Origin: Lucinisca nassula
Taxonomy: Eukaryota; Mollusca; Bivalvia; Lucinida; Lucinidae
Direction: 5' to 3'
NCBI GenBank assembly: GCA_963580285.1
Contig: OY757011.1
Location: 116,059,037 to 116,123,036 of the forward strand
Length of the DNA: 64,000 bases
A program made the position numbers and the translations under genes. Below, one piece after another: positions 11,044-21,794 of the stretch. The stretch's first letter is position 1. Every line of letters starts with the position of its first letter. The notes below the pieces were generated by a model that saw only the letters and a program-made list of their open reading frames with translations, searched no databases and was not told where the DNA came from.

Positions 11044-13862
11044 AACAAGAGGACCATGATGGCCCTGGATCGCTCACCTGATCAATAGAGTAACAAGTGG
11101 GCCCCGGGGAGGGCCATTATTGGCCCCAGGGTTATAATGTGCATAATGTTGAGGGAGGTCTAAAAAGATGAAGCTTCATACCAAATATCAACAAAGGCTA
11201 TAATTTGAAAAATCTTGGCAAAGGTCTACTAGATGAAGCTACACAACAAATATCAAAGACCTGGGCCTTGCGGTTTCAGAGAAGAAGATTTTTTTAAAGA
11301 TATTCCTTACATAAGCCTATGTAAGCCCCCGCCCATAGGGGCTTGAAGAAATATATGGGCTGCACGATGCTTCCACGCAGACCTGAATCCGGCCCGCACA
11401 CTAGTACTGGTAAACCGCTTAGAGGATCTAAGCCTGTCCAGGAACCGCGGTGCGAGGTGGACCGTCCATGCTAATAAACCCTATTGGTTTCATTGGGCGA
11501 CAGGGCTTGAGATGTCATTTCATCTCAATGTCGGGTAAAAGTCCCACAAAATTGGAAGCAACGTCTCCAAAATGACCTTTACAGTGTTGACGGGGACGTT
11601 AAACCTGAAATCAAACAAACAAACATAAGCCTATGTAAAACCAAATGGCCCCGGGGCAGGGGCATTTTTGTCCTCAGGGCTATAATTTAAACAATCTTGA
11701 TAAAGGTCCACTAGATGAAGCTTCACACCAAATATCAAAGACCTGGGCCTTGTTGTTTCAGAGAAGAAGATTTTCAAAGATTAACTCTATTATAAGTCTA
11801 TGTAAAACCAAAGGGCCCTGGGGCAGGGGCATATGTGGCCCCAGGGCTATAATTTTAACAATGTTGGTAGAGGTCCACTAGCTGAAGCTTCATACCAAAT
11901 GTCAAAGATCTAGGCCTTGTGGTTTCAGAGAAGAAGATTTTTCAAGATTTTTCCTATATAAGTCTATGAAAAACCAAAGGGCCCAGGGGCGGGGGCATTT
12001 TTGGCCCCAGGGCTATAATTTGAGCAATCTTGATAGAGGACCACAAGATGAAGCTTCATACCAAATATAAAAGACCTGGGCCCTGCAGTTTCAGAGAAGA
12101 AGATTTTTAAAGATTTTCCCTATATAAGCCTATGTAAAACCAAAGGGCCCCGGGGCGAGGGCATTTTTGGCCCCAGCACTATAATTTGAACAGTCTTGGT
12201 AGGGGTCCACTAGATGAAGCTTCATATCAAATAGCAAAGACCTGGGCCCTGCAGTTTCAGAGAAGAAGTTTTTTTAAAGATTTTCCCAATATAAGCCCAT
12301 GTAAAACCAAAGGGCCCTGGGGCGGGGGCATCTTTGACCCCAGCACTATAATTTGAACAATTTTGGTAGGGGTCCACTAGATGAAGCTTCATACCAAATA
12401 TCAAAGACCTGGGCCTTGCGGTTTCAGAGAAGAAGATTTTTAAAGATTTTCCCTATATAAGCCCATGTTAAACCAAAGGGCCCCGGGGCGGGGGCATTTT
12501 TGGCCCCAGCACTATAATTTGAAAATCTTGGTAGGGGTCCTTTAGATGAAGCTTCATACCAAATATCAAAGACCTGGGCCTTGCGGATTCAGAGAAGAAG
12601 ATTTTAAAAGGTTTTCCCTATATAAGCCTATGTAAAACCAAAGGGCCCCGGGGCGGGGGCATCTTTGACCCCAGCACTATAATTTGAACAATTTTGGTAG
12701 GGGTCCACTAGATGAAGCTTCATACCAAATATCAAAGACCTGGGCCTTGCGGTTTCAGAGAAGAAGATTTTTAAAGATTTTCCCTATATAAGCCCATGTT
12801 AAACCAAAGGGCCCCGGGGCGGGGGCATTTTTGGCCCCAGCACTATAATTTGAAAATCTTGGTAGGGGTCCTTTAGATGAAGCTTCATACCAAATATCAA
12901 AGACCTGGGCCTTGCGGATTCAGAGAAGAAGATTTTAAAAGGTTTTCCCTATATAAGCCTATGTAAAACCAAAGGGCCCCAGGGCGGGGGCATTTTTGGC
13001 CAAAGCACTATAATTTGAACATTCTTGGTAGGGGTCCATAAGATGAAGATTCATACCAAATATCAAAGACCTGGGCCTTGCAGTTTCAGAGAAGAAGATT
13101 TTTAAAGATTTTCCCTATATAAGCCCATGTAAAACCAAAGGGCCCCGGGGCGGGGGCATTTTTGGCCCCAGCACTTTAACTTGAACAATCTTGGTAGGGG
13201 TCCACTGGATGAAGCTTCATACCAAATATCAAAGACCTGGGCCTTGCAGTTTCCGAGAAGAAGATTTTTAAAGATTTTCCCTATATAAGCCTATGTAAAA
13301 CCAAAGGGCCCCGGGGCGGGGGCATCTTTGACCCCAGCACTATAATTTGAACAATTTTGGTAGGGGTCCACTAGATGAAGCTTCATACCAAATATCAAAG
13401 ACCTGGGCCTTGCGGTTTCAGAGAAGAAGATTTTTAAAGATTTTCCCTATATAAGCCCATGTTAAACCAAAGGGCCCCGGGGCGGGGGCATTTTTGGCCC
13501 CAGCACTATAATTTGAACAATCTTGGTAGGGGTCCACTAGATGAAGCTTCATACCAAATATCAAAGACCTGGGCCTTGTGGTTTCAGAGAAGAAGATTTT
13601 TTAAGTTTTCGGTGAAAAAAATCTGTTTTTGGCTCCTGTGACCTATATGTGCAACGGACCGGAACCATTTGAACAACTTTGAAAGGGGACCACCTAAGGA
13701 TCATTCCTGTGAAGTTTGGTCAAAATCTGCTCAGTGGTTTAGGCGGAGATGTCGTTTGAAGAAATTGTTTACGCACGCACGCACGCACGGACGCACGACG
13801 GACGACGGACAAAAAGTGATCCCAAAAGCTCACCTCGTCACTACGTGACGGTGAGCTAAAAA
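11044..13862 (+). mobile_element. pearl-like element P1a with about 166-bp tandem array and microsatellite
   Basis: Left end AACAAGAGGACCATGATGG with GCTCACCTGAT. Then come about 13 copies of a 166-bp unit (landmarks GGGCCCCGGGGCGGGGGCAT, CTATAATTTGAACAATCTTG, GATGAAGCTTCATACC, TCAGAGAAGAAGATTTTT). After the array follow a unique region, a microsatellite of ACGC/ACGG units (13771-13810), and a right end CTCACCTCGTCACTACGTGA + CGGTGAGCTAAAA. This plan (left flank, core repeats, microsatellite, right flank with hairpin) is that of bivalve pearl / Helentron non-autonomous elements. A SINE is nested at 11325-11622. Confidence 0.85.
11325..11622 (+). mobile_element. SINE (T family) with 16-bp target duplication
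   Basis: Flanked by identical ACATAAGCCTATGTAA at 11309-11324 and 11623-11638. Starts GCCCCCGCCCATAGGGGC, ends GGGGACGTTAAACCTGAAAT with an (ACAA)n-type tail. It splits one unit of the P1a tandem array. Of the T copies it is the best for defining the family's ends. Confidence 0.9.
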
Positions 13863-13863
13863 T

Positions 13864-14085
13864 GAGCCAGTGCATGACAAAATCTACAAGAGGTCTTGAG
13901 CGACCAGTGCAGACATTTGTGCAGTCTGATCAGAGTCTTTGCTGATCACATGTACCTACTATAGGCTTATATTTATGTAAAAAGACATAAGCAAAAGGTC
14001 TTGTCATAGTGGATGGGTGCACAGGTTGATTGAGTCTCTGCTGGTCACACAGGTCTTATTGTAGGTTTTGTCATGCGCCAGCTCA
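13864..14085. mobile_element. type E MITE
   Basis: GAGCCAGTGCATGACAAAAT ... TTTTGTCATGCGCCAGCTC form the ends; the interior has GTGCAGTCTGATCAGAGTCT. It directly abuts the end of P1a. Confidence 0.75.
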
Positions 14086-14099
14086 AATAATAAAATATT

Positions 14100-14195
14100 G
14101 TTCTTCCGTAAACCCAAGTTTCCTCTGTATAAAGTGGGGTTGAGGGGGGGGGGGGGGTTCATTTCACAGACTTGTTATTGCAATGCCAACAATCT
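14100..14195. mobile_element. H2 element fragment with G tract
   Basis: TTCCGTAAACCCAAGTTTCC, TATAAAGTGGGGTTGAGGG followed by a G tract at about 14143-14157, then TTCATTTCACAGACTTGTTA. This is the H2 right third. Confidence 0.6.
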
Positions 14196-14212
14196 ATGCT
14201 CTTACCTCAAGC

Positions 14213-15051
14213 AACATAGGGCAAACCTCAATTAATTTTTGGAGGACCATAACCTCAAAACAAATCAGCTGCTCTACAATGTGGTCAAATGAAGTTTCAT
14301 CTAGATCAAATGTTTGCTGTAGGAGGACTTAGCCAGAGACAAAATGTTCTCAAATTTTCAAATTTTGTCTGTACATATTTGGTGGACTGTAACTTTGAAA
14401 CAATATGCGCTGCATACCAATGGTGGCATACTGTTTTGAGGTTAAAGTTCCACCAACTATTTACAGAGTTATGCCCCTTTGAAAATTTCGGTAAAATTTC
14501 GTTTCCAGCTAACTCCTCCCACATTTAACCCTTATCTTGCTGAATATTCATTTAAGCCACACCCATTTCTGTCTATGAACCAATCAAATTCCTTGACGTA
14601 ATTTATTGCTACAAATTCATAAACTGAATGCCAAACAGTCTAGATCCTGATCAGATGGCTTCTTCAGAAGCCATCTGATCTGGATCTACACTGTTTGCAA
14701 AGATAGGGGTTGTGGTGAACAGCAAGATAAGGGTTAACATTCGATCAATCTGAAACTTAATATATAGTTAGACCATGATGTGGAGCAGGGCATGTTGTAA
14801 CACCACCTCATAGTCTATATGTTTACAAAGTTTCAGCTTCATCGGATGAAAACTGAAGGAGCAGTCATCCGGAAACAAAATAGTTCACAAAATTTTCACT
14901 GCACCACCTCCTAGTCTTACTATCTACCAAGTTTCAGTTTGATGGGATGCAAAATCTATGAGGAGTTATCCGGAAATGAAAAAGTTACAGACGGACGGAT
15001 TTCGACCCCATACCATAATACAACCGTTTTTACAAAACGGGCATATAAAAA
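14213..15051 (+). mobile_element. pearl-like element P6b (truncated left), split by a type A element
   Basis: Units with GGAGGACCATAACCTCAAAA, GTTATCCGGAAATG as in P6a; the right end is ACAGACGGACGGATTTCGAC and AACGGGCATATAAAAA. The left terminus is not recognisable. Confidence 0.6.
14525..14737. mobile_element. type A TTAA element
   Basis: TTAACCCTTATCTTGCTG at the left, CAGCAAGATAAGGGTTAA at the right. The centre is GATCAGATGGCTTC/GAAGCCATCTGATC within TAGATCC/GGATCTACACTGTTTGC. It is inserted in the P6b array. Confidence 0.9.
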
Positions 15052-15434
15052 TCTATAAATTATATCGGAAAAGAAGCCATTTTTCTATATAATCTATGCA
15101 TTTTTGGGATCCATCTTAAAATAGTGTCATATCCATAAACTTGCTGCGACGAACAGTGTTTGATTGTCTGTTTGAGGTTTTACGTCTCCTTCAACACAAG
15201 AACAGTGTTACAAATTATAATGAGGTTGTGGTAAATTTCCCATCTGTTGCAATAAATGCCCACCATGGCATGTCTCCATTAACCCATTTAGTACCCAAAA
15301 CCCCAAATCGGGTACCCTGGCACATTTTTTTCAGCAAAAATACCACTATATTCAACATTGTACATGCTAGGATAGTTAACAATTTGATGACTAACGAGCT
15401 CGTTAAGCTAACAATACTTTGAACAACTGGCCCC
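15052..15434. other. fragments: SINE tail, type B left end joined to type G right end
   Basis: 15158-15205 is a T-SINE tail fragment (TTTGAGGTTTTACGTCTCC). 15281-15315 is the left end of a type B element (TTAACCCATTTAGTACC). 15320-15434 is the right half of a type G element ending TTTGAACAACTGGCCCC. The two halves are joined within a few bases. Confidence 0.5.
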
Positions 15435-16062
15435 TGATCTATTTTTCAGGGGATGCAGCCCGTTCAACTATTACTTCATCTCTATTATCAATGCATTGCC
15501 TACTTTAGAAGGAATGAATTTGCTCCCTGTATGAGAAATACAGGATCTTTCATGAGAGTTTATGCATTTTTTAATTTATTAAATGAGTTGAAAAAAGGGG
15601 ATTAAATGTGAGGCTTTGCCGAGCATTTCATCCCTATTGCTCAATTCAATAAAACGATGAACACAAATGCAAGATTCATAGGGCATTTGAATTAAAAATA
15701 CATTTCATACATGATTTTTTTTAACAAAAATGTCAATATTCTACCATAAGTAAACAGGACATTATCAAGGATATCGTATGTGTAACGTTACGGGGTGTAT
15801 ATAGCTAATTTGCACATTTAATCCACTAGCAGATTACCGACTTTAATACATAGTGTTATCGCATTCTCAGACACTTCATCATAAGATAAAATCCTTCTCT
15901 TTATTTATTTATTTGTTTATTTATTTTGCAGATTAATCAACACTATCTAGGTCAAATCAAGCTAGTTAGTATACCAAACTACTTTTTCCTGGTTTGATTT
16001 ATACATTAGTGATTTACCAATACATTGCACATTCATTCAACAAAAAGTGTAATTTACTCTTA
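15435..16062. other. intron, nothing recognised
   Basis: AT-rich sequence with no splice-bounded open frame and no family I can name. A TTTATTTATTTATTTG-type simple repeat lies near 15901-15925. Confidence 0.6.
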
Positions 16063-16275
16063 TTAACCCTTGTCCTGCTGAGCCCGGATATGTCTTATCT
16101 TTCAAACAATGAAGATCCAGATCAGATGGCTTCTGAAGAAGCCATCTGATCAGGAACTTCATTGTTTGTCATTCAGCCCATGAATTTGTTGCAATAATTT
16201 GCATCAAGTAATCTGATTGGTTAATAATAAGTAGTGGGTGTGGTATGTTTAAATATTCAGCAGGTCAAGTGTTAA
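16063..16275. mobile_element. type A TTAA element (subtype with CCCTTGTCCTGCTGA ends)
   Basis: TTAACCCTTGTCCTGCTGAG and CAGCAGGTCAAGTGTTAA. The core is CAAACAATGAAGATCCAGAT, then the ATGGCTTCTGAAGAAGCCAT palindrome, then the complementary arm. The right end is slightly decayed. Confidence 0.8.
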
Positions 16276-16277
16276 AG

Positions 16278-16380
16278 CAGAGGTAAGGAGAAAATGACCA
16301 CAGAAAACGTTTCATGATCAATCTACACGAAACATTGATGCGGACTCAGCAGTTCTATAGAACCTGTAACCTTCTGATCA
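16278..16380. mobile_element. SINE fragment (relative of 55237-55425)
   Basis: GGAGAAAATGACCACAGAAA and TTTCATGATCAATCT resemble the reversed body of the tRNA-SINE at 55237. There is no head or tail. Confidence 0.35.
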
Positions 16381-16391
16381 CAAGTCATTTG

Positions 16392-16621
16392 CATTATGGT
16401 AACACACCCATGTGACATGGTACATGTTTTCACATCTCCAAAATGGCTACTTTTCTGATGAAAATTGGTGACATTTTTCTTAATTCTACTCATAACATTG
16501 GTTGTGGGTGCTCAAAAACGAGTACCCACAACCTATGTCTTGGAGCAGAAATAAGAAAAATAATGTCTCCCCCCAGTAAACCTGTTTTCTCTATATAAAG
16601 TGGGATTTAGAGAGGTATTCA
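16392..16621. mobile_element. H2 hairpin MITE, right end truncated
   Basis: Starts CATTATGGTAACACACCCATG (H2 terminus) and has AAAATGGCTACTTTTCTGAT, GTTGTGGGTGCTC...GAGTACCCACAACCTATG and TATATAAAGTGGGATTTAGA. It runs straight into a truncated type A element (16622-16750). Confidence 0.7.
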
Positions 16622-16750
16622 TTACCCTTATCCAACTGAACACAACAACCCCTACCTTGGCAAACAGTGTGGATCAGATCAGATGGCTTCTGAAGAAGCC
16701 ATCTGATTAGGATCTACACTGTTTGCCATGCAGTTTGTTAAATGAATTAA
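16622..16750. mobile_element. type A element, left half plus hairpin core
   Basis: ACCCTTATCCAACTGAACAC..., the ATGGCTTCTGAAGAAGCCAT palindrome and GATCTACACTGTTTGCCAT. The right third is replaced by the start of the P3 element. Confidence 0.7.
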
Positions 16751-17373
16751 AACTAGAGCTGCCGCCTAACGGGCGCCAATTATACCCCCGCATGCGTTGT
16801 CAGATAGTAACTCCAAGTAAGAGTCACAGAGATATAAGTTTTTTGATAGTCTGAGCCACACAATGACATAATAATAGTTTCTGATAACACAAATGATTTA
16901 ACATAAATAATATCGGTCAAAGAATGAGGAAGTTATGTGCAATGTTAAAGTTTTTTTGTACCCACAAATTTTTACAAGTATTTGACCTTGAGGAAGGTCA
17001 ACGTGAAGGTCAAGGTCAGGTTTGTGTATATCAATCTTAAGTACTAGTAGCAAGGTGTGTGGTGTGTGAATATTAAAGAAATCGGTCAAAGAATGAGGAA
17101 GTTATGAGCAATGTTAAAGTTTTTTTGTACCGACAAATTTTTACAAGTATTTGACCTTGAGGAAGGTCAACGTAAAGGTCAAGGTCAGGTTTGTGTATAT
17201 CAATCTTAAGTACTAGTGGCAAGGTGTAAGGTGTGTGAATATTAAAGAAATCGGTCAAAGAATAAGGAAGTTATGAGCAATGTTAAAGTTTTTTGTAACG
17301 GACCGACGACGACAGACGACAAGCTGACTCCTATATACCCCCTTCAAACTTCGTTTGCGGGGGTATAATAAAA
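16751..17373 (+). mobile_element. pearl-like element P3 with 175-bp tandem units
   Basis: Left end AACTAGAGCTGCCGCC followed by TTATACCCCCGC; right end GCGGGGGTATAATAAAA, so the subterminal blocks are inverted repeats. The interior has about 2.3 units of 175 bp (TCGGTCAAAGAATGAGGAAG, ATTTGACCTTGAGGAAGGTC) from about 16903. GACGACGACAGACGACAAGC before the right end is the microsatellite-like zone. Confidence 0.8.
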
Positions 17374-17390
17374 GCACCGCAGACACTGCA

Positions 17391-18820
17391 TAATACCCCG
17401 CCACTGCTAAGCAATGTAACTTATTTGAAAATATATCAAGGCTAAATAACTAGAAAGGGGATAGCAGAGATATGATCCGCAAGTGTAATGTCTTAATGTG
17501 GGTGGATGTTGTTAGAAGATGTAGGAAGCATATGTAAAAATCCATTTTTCAGACATTTGATGGGAAGGCAACTCAATAAGTTGACATTATTAGAAAATTA
17601 TGGAGGCAAGTATTTACCTTAAATGGCTGTGGAACATGTATCTTTATGTGGTACATGTAAGAATTTCATGTTTTTCGATGTACTGCCTGTCTGACTATAT
17701 TCTTTCGTGAAGACTGATCATGAAGTAATTTCTAAGGTCATTGTGCTCCTTCCGCTGATTCAAGAAGGGCAGGCATGAAGTATGTGTACTAAGTACTGGT
17801 TAACCACTTAGAAGGGCCTTTATTTTAGGCATCTATTTGGTTATGCTTTTACTGCACATTCCAAGGGTGAGGCTGATTAGGCTTCAATCAAAAGGATTGA
17901 GCATAAATGGCAACCAATCATAAATTAAGATGTTTGTGGGTGATCTTTTGGCATTCTCACAGGGACAAAATCCACAAATTAATTCTAGCATGGGTAGATG
18001 TACTATCTCACCTTTTTCACTATTAGATAGCAGCAGCTTCAGCAAAGAATGTTCAAATTATTGACTGGAAATAAATCACAGATGGCTGGATGGATTTCCA
18101 TTAAGTATGCACTGACCAACAGACACAAATTCCGTTTTGTATGCACTGACCAACAGACACAAATTCCATTTTTCAGACTTATCAAGGGCAGGGACAGCCA
18201 GAGTCATGTACCTTTGCCACAATATGTAATATTTAGTCTGCTGTACATCTATGAAATTACAGCAAGATATTGCAAATAATAAAGGAACTAGAGTCTAAAA
18301 TCGATTTTTAATACATCAAGGGCAAATAACTAAAGAACTGGAACAGCCAGAGAAGTGGTCCTTGGCCACAATATGTACCCTTTACTCCTCTATATGGTCC
18401 TTGGTCACAATATGTACCCTTTAGTCCTCTATACATCTGTAAAGTTTAATCCAAATATTTCATATAGAACAGCCAGAGTATCAGTCCTTGGCCACAATAT
18501 GAACCGTTTAGTCCTCTATATATCTGTGAAGTTTCATCCAGATATTCCATATAGTAAGGGAATTAGAGGCCAAAAACCATTTTTCAGATACTGAAAAGGG
18601 CAATAACTCTGCTAAAAATTAACGGATTTTGCCCATTAACAATCCCAAACCACTCATCCCCGATACCAATATGTATGCAAAATTTGAACAAAATCCGTGA
18701 AAAAATACTCGAGTTATCGATCGGAAACGAAGTGCGGACGGACGGACAGACATACGGACGGACGGACACCGGAGGGTATAACATAATACCCCGCCACTAT
18801 CGTGTGGCGGGGTATAAAAA
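17391..18820 (+). mobile_element. pearl-like element P4 with diverged repeats
   Basis: Left subterminal ATACCCCGCCACTGC, right ATACCCCGCCACTATCGTGT followed by GGCGGGGTATAAAAA (terminal hairpin). GGACGGACGGACAGACATAC supplies the microsatellite zone. Inner repeats have GGCCACAATATGTACCCTTT, CAAGGGCAAATAACTA and AGTTTAATCCAAATATT-like blocks about 130 bp apart. A SINE scrap lies near 17700-17780. Confidence 0.65.
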
Positions 18821-18990
18821 TTATATCAAGTTATTTGATTGGTTGATAGTCAGGAATGGGCGTGGGTCTGAGTAGGATCTACACTGTCATGCAGTTTGTT
18901 AAATGAATTAGATAAATTATATCATGTAATTTGATTGGTTGATAGTCAGAAATGGGCGTGGCTAAATTAATTTATTTAGAAGGACAACGC
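18821..18990. repeat. two right-part copies of type A element
   Basis: ATTTGATTGGTTGATAGTCA followed by GAAATGGGCGTGG occurs twice (about 18833 and 18927), with TAGGATCTACACTGTCATGC between them. These are right-hand pieces of type A elements without termini. Confidence 0.55.
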
Positions 18991-19078
18991 TTAAGAGTAG
19001 GCTGTGCATTGATAAAGGGACATAAGTACATAATCAGAGTGACATATGTAAGGGTCAAACCCAACTATTCTGACATAC

Positions 19079-19216
19079 CTGCTTGTACCACTATTTCCGG
19101 CAGTATGCACTCAGGTCTGTACACTTGTAGCGCAAGTTTGTAGCTGGTCCCAGAAGGAACATTTTCAGTGTGAATTATCCAAGAGAGAACATTTCCCTCC
19201 CTTGTGAACCACATAC
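19079..19216 (-). CDS. polycystin-1-like gene, small exon before the PKD array
   Basis: 138 bases, phase 1 at both ends. Acceptor CTTTTCTTTTACAG|GT, donor CAAGCAG|GTATGTC. After the split codon it encodes 45 residues starting MWFTREGNVLSWIIHT and ending ECILPEIVVQAG. It follows on from the 21795-21926 exon and leads into the Cys-rich head of the large exon. The alternation of beta-type stretches (VLSWIIHT, SYKLALQVY) suggests half of a beta domain, but I do not recognise the family. Support is the strong polypyrimidine acceptor, exact donor, matching phase and uninterrupted frame. Confidence 0.75.
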
Positions 19217-19249
19217 CTGTAAAAGAAAAGATAATCAAAAGTTTAACCT

Positions 19250-19462
19250 TTAACCCTTATCCTGCTGAATATTCAGTTTGGCCACACCCATTTCTGACTT
19301 TGAACCAATCAGATTACTTGATATTATTTATTCCTACAAATTCATAAACTGAATGTCAAACAGGGTAGATCCTGATCAGATGGCTTCTTCAGAAGCCATC
19401 TGAACTGGATCCACACTATTTGCAATTTTAGGGGCTGTCATGAACAGCAGGACAAGGGTTAA
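19250..19462. mobile_element. type A TTAA element
   Basis: TTAACCCTTATCCTGCTGAA to CAGCAGGACAAGGGTTAA, with core GATCAGATGGCTTCTTCAGA...AGCCATCTGAAC. It starts 34 bases upstream of the neighbouring exon's acceptor and shares its right TTAA with the next element. Confidence 0.85.
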
Positions 19463-19700
19463 CCAATTGTATTCTAGAGGACTCCTCTATTGCTATACGT
19501 TGGATAAGTCCATTTTTCATAGAAAGAGTATCAGGCCTTATTTTTAGTTTTTATTCTATTTTTGATGAAAAATTATGTTAGCAAACAGTGCAGGCCCTGG
19601 TCAGACGCGGCAGAATGTGGCGTATTCTGCAGCGTCTGATCTGGGCCTGCACTGTTTGCCAAGGTACCCCTTTAGGGGCTTCCCGCATGCAATGGGTTAA
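19459..19700. mobile_element. type C TTAA element sharing a TTAA with its neighbour
   Basis: TTAACCAATTGTATTC to GCATGCAATGGGTTAA. The core GCAAACAGTGCAGGCCCTGG...GCGTCTGATC...GGGCCTGCACTGTTTGCC has a stem different from type A. Confidence 0.75.
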
Positions 19701-19715
19701 AAAACTGCATTTTTT

Positions 19716-19837
19716 TGTTTTGGTTTAATGGCCCTTTCAAGATTATTTCACTGATATTGAACTCATTATTAATCGGAAGAGGGCCATAAACAAGAGTGCC
19801 TGGAGAAAAACCACCTGACCTTCTGTTGCAGAGCCGG
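19716..19837 (-). mobile_element. SINE fragment
   Basis: TTGGTTTAATGGCCCTTTCA, AAGATTATTTCACTGATATT and CTGGAGAAAAACCACCTGAC match the tail side of the tRNA-SINE at 61440-61705. The tRNA-like head is missing. Confidence 0.55.
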
Positions 19838-19988
19838 GCTAGTCTGATCAGGACCTACACTGTTTGGAAAAAGTTCAGCCATTTTCCAAACAAGTTTTGA
19901 AGAAAACACAACCAGACAAACCTAAATATTGAAATGGACTCCTGCTATATATAAAGAGGAAGAATCCATTTGGTACAAATAAGGTTAA
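19838..19988. mobile_element. type B element, right part
   Basis: CTGATCAGGACCTACACTGTTTGG, then the reversed type B arm AATGGACTCCTGCTATATAT and CCATTTGGTAC, closing with GGTTAA. The left half is absent. Confidence 0.65.
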
Positions 19989-20090
19989 TTACATGTCAAA
20001 GTCTGGCAATAACAAGACTTTGGCCAAAAACCATGTCGCGCCTGTGATTGTAGTTGTTGAGATTGGACAAGAACATCTGAGTAAACTCAT

Positions 20091-20285
20091 TTTGTACCAG
20101 AAACATCAAAACTGGCAAACAGTGCAAGCCCAGAAAGCGGCATCTGATCAGGGCCTACACTGTTTGCGAAAAGTTAAGCCATTTTCGAAGTAAATTTTGA
20201 AGACAACATAACCTGACACCCCTTAATTTTGGAATGGACTCCTGGTATATATAAAGAGGAAGATTCCATTTGGTGCAAGAAGGGA
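20091..20285. mobile_element. type B element, ends worn
   Basis: TTTTGTACCAGAAACATCAA, the core GCAAACAGTGCAAGCCC...GGGCCTACACTGTTTGCG and ATTCCATTTGGTGCAAGAAGG. Both TTAA ends are lost. The region between (19989-20090) shows nothing I recognise. Confidence 0.65.
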
Positions 20286-20321
20286 TGACACAGATGTCGA
20301 TAGATTGAATAAGATAATTTG

Positions 20322-20955
20322 CATAATCTTGAGGGAGGTCTAAAAGGTGAAGCTTCATACCAAATATCAAAGACCGGAGCCTTCTGGTTTCCAACAAGAA
20401 GAGTTTTAAAGGTTTTCCATATATAAGTCTATATATAAAACCTGTGGACCCTGGGGCAGGGCGATTTTTGGTCCCAGGGCTATAATTTGAACAATCTTGG
20501 CAGACATCCACAAGAGGAAGCTTCATACCAAATATCAAAAGCCTTGATTTGTTTGTTTGATTGATTTGAGGTTTAACGTCCCCGTCAACACTGTAAAGGT
20601 CATTTTGGAGACGTTGCTTCCAATTTTGTGGGACTTTTACCCTACATTGAGATGAAATGACATCTCAAGCCCTGTTGCCCAATGAAACCAATAGGGTTTA
20701 TTAGCATGGAAGGTCCGCCTTGCACCACAGTTCCTGGACAGCCTTAGATCCTCTAAGCGGTTTACCAGTAGTAGTGTGCGGGCCGGATTCAGCTCTGCGT
20801 GGAAGCAGCATACAGCCCATATATTTCTTCAAGCCCCTATGGGCGGGGACCAAACAAAGGCCTTGACCTTCTGGTTTCAGACAAGAAGATTTTCACAGGT
20901 TTTCCCAATATAAGTCTATGTAAAACAAGTGGGCCTGAGGATGGGCCCTTTGTCT
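20322..20955 (-). mobile_element. P1-type tandem units, truncated, split by a SINE
   Basis: Units with GAAGCTTCATACCAAATATC, CAGGGCTATAATTTGAAC and TTTTCC.ATATAAGTCTAT as in P1a and P1b. No element ends. A T-family SINE interrupts it. Confidence 0.65.
20548..20850 (-). mobile_element. SINE (T family), minus, near complete
   Basis: Reverse complement of the SINE at 11325-11622, starting with the (TTTG)n tail and ending GAAGCCCCTATGGGCGGGGA in reverse sense. AAA(G)GCCTTGA on both sides is a likely target duplication. Confidence 0.85.
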
Positions 20956-21306
20956 ATGAGCAAAACTAAGAAAAATAATGTATAGGCTGTAAGCCTGGGT
21001 TTTTCTCTATAAAAAGTGGAGTTTTCAATATTTTTCAGCAAAAATCAGGCTTCACATTTCATGTGAATGGTCTGCCCAACAGACGATTCACATGTAATGG
21101 AAGCCTTATTTTTGCTGAAAAAATTAGATAAAAATACTTTAGAAGTGCTGCACTTTGAAAAATTCTTTCGCCTGTCAGAATGGTTATGACTTTGTTGAGT
21201 AAACACGTTATGCAAATAATTATTAATTGACTATCCTGTATTACACCAGGTCAACCTATATTAACCGGAGGTCAAAAATCATAAATCATAATTTTTAATT
21301 GCGCCA
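20956..21306. other. H2 fragment and a 94-bp hairpin
   Basis: 20956-21025 has AAGAAAAATAATGTATAGGC and the H2 run TCTCTATAAAAAGTGG. 21031-21124 is an imperfect palindrome: TTTTTCAGCAAAAATCAGGC pairs with GCCTTATTTTTGCTGAAAAA, with CACATTTCATGTGAAT near the loop. The rest is unassigned. Confidence 0.55.
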
Positions 21307-21561
21307 ATTAACCCATTTTGGTACCAGAAATCCCAAAGTGGGTACCCTGGCAAACAGTGCAGGCCCAGATCAAACGCCAAAGAACAGGCCCAGATCAAAC
21401 ACCGCAGAATGCGGCATCTGATCAGGGCCTCCACTGTTTGCTAAAAGTTCAGTCATTTCCCAAATAAATTTTGATAAAAAACAACCTGACACGCCCAAAT
21501 TTAGAAATGAACTCCTGCTATATATAAGGAGGAAGATTCCATTTGGTACAAAAAGGGTTAA
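21307..21561. mobile_element. type B TTAA element, core partly doubled
   Basis: TTAACCCATTTTGGTACCAG to TTTGGTACAAAAAGGGTTAA. The left arm CAGGCCCAGATCAAACGCC is repeated as CAGGCCCAGATCAAACACC, a short internal duplication of the core arm. Confidence 0.85.
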
Positions 21562-21565
21562 TAAA

Positions 21566-21672
21566 ATTTTCATTAATCAAGTAATTTTGTATTGTCCAAG
21601 TTACAGATCCGAGGTCTGCTGTATTGGCCCCGAGGCCGACAAGACAAAATTACTTGATTAATAACATTATAT
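21566..21672. mobile_element. type J short TIR element
   Basis: ATTAATCAAGTAATTTTGT and CAAAATTACTTGATTAAT are inverted ends; the inside reads TATTGTCCAAGTTACAGATC and CTGTATTGGCCCCGAGGCC. Relatives lie at 42466-42620 and 42771-42962. Confidence 0.65.
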
Positions 21673-21726
21673 TATCAAATTTTATGGAATTTCAAAATTA
21701 GGAGACTGTTCCAGGTTTACACCTGC

Positions 21727-21758
21727 TCAAACTTTTTTTTTTTTGGGGGGGGGGGGGT
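21727..21758. repeat. T tract followed by G tract
   Basis: Roughly eleven T then more than ten G, a simple-sequence run 36 bases downstream of the exon donor in gene sense. Assembly length may be unreliable here. Confidence 0.8.
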
Positions 21759-21794
21759 GCGGCTGCAGTGCTAAACATAAAGTAAAGTACTTAC

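Noticed and set aside
20155..20538. Minus-strand open frame of 127 codons, and similar frames in 12222-12404, 16898-17258, 45023-45268
   Set aside because: These are frames through type B, P1, P3 and P2 repeat units; they recur with the repeat and show no codon constraint.
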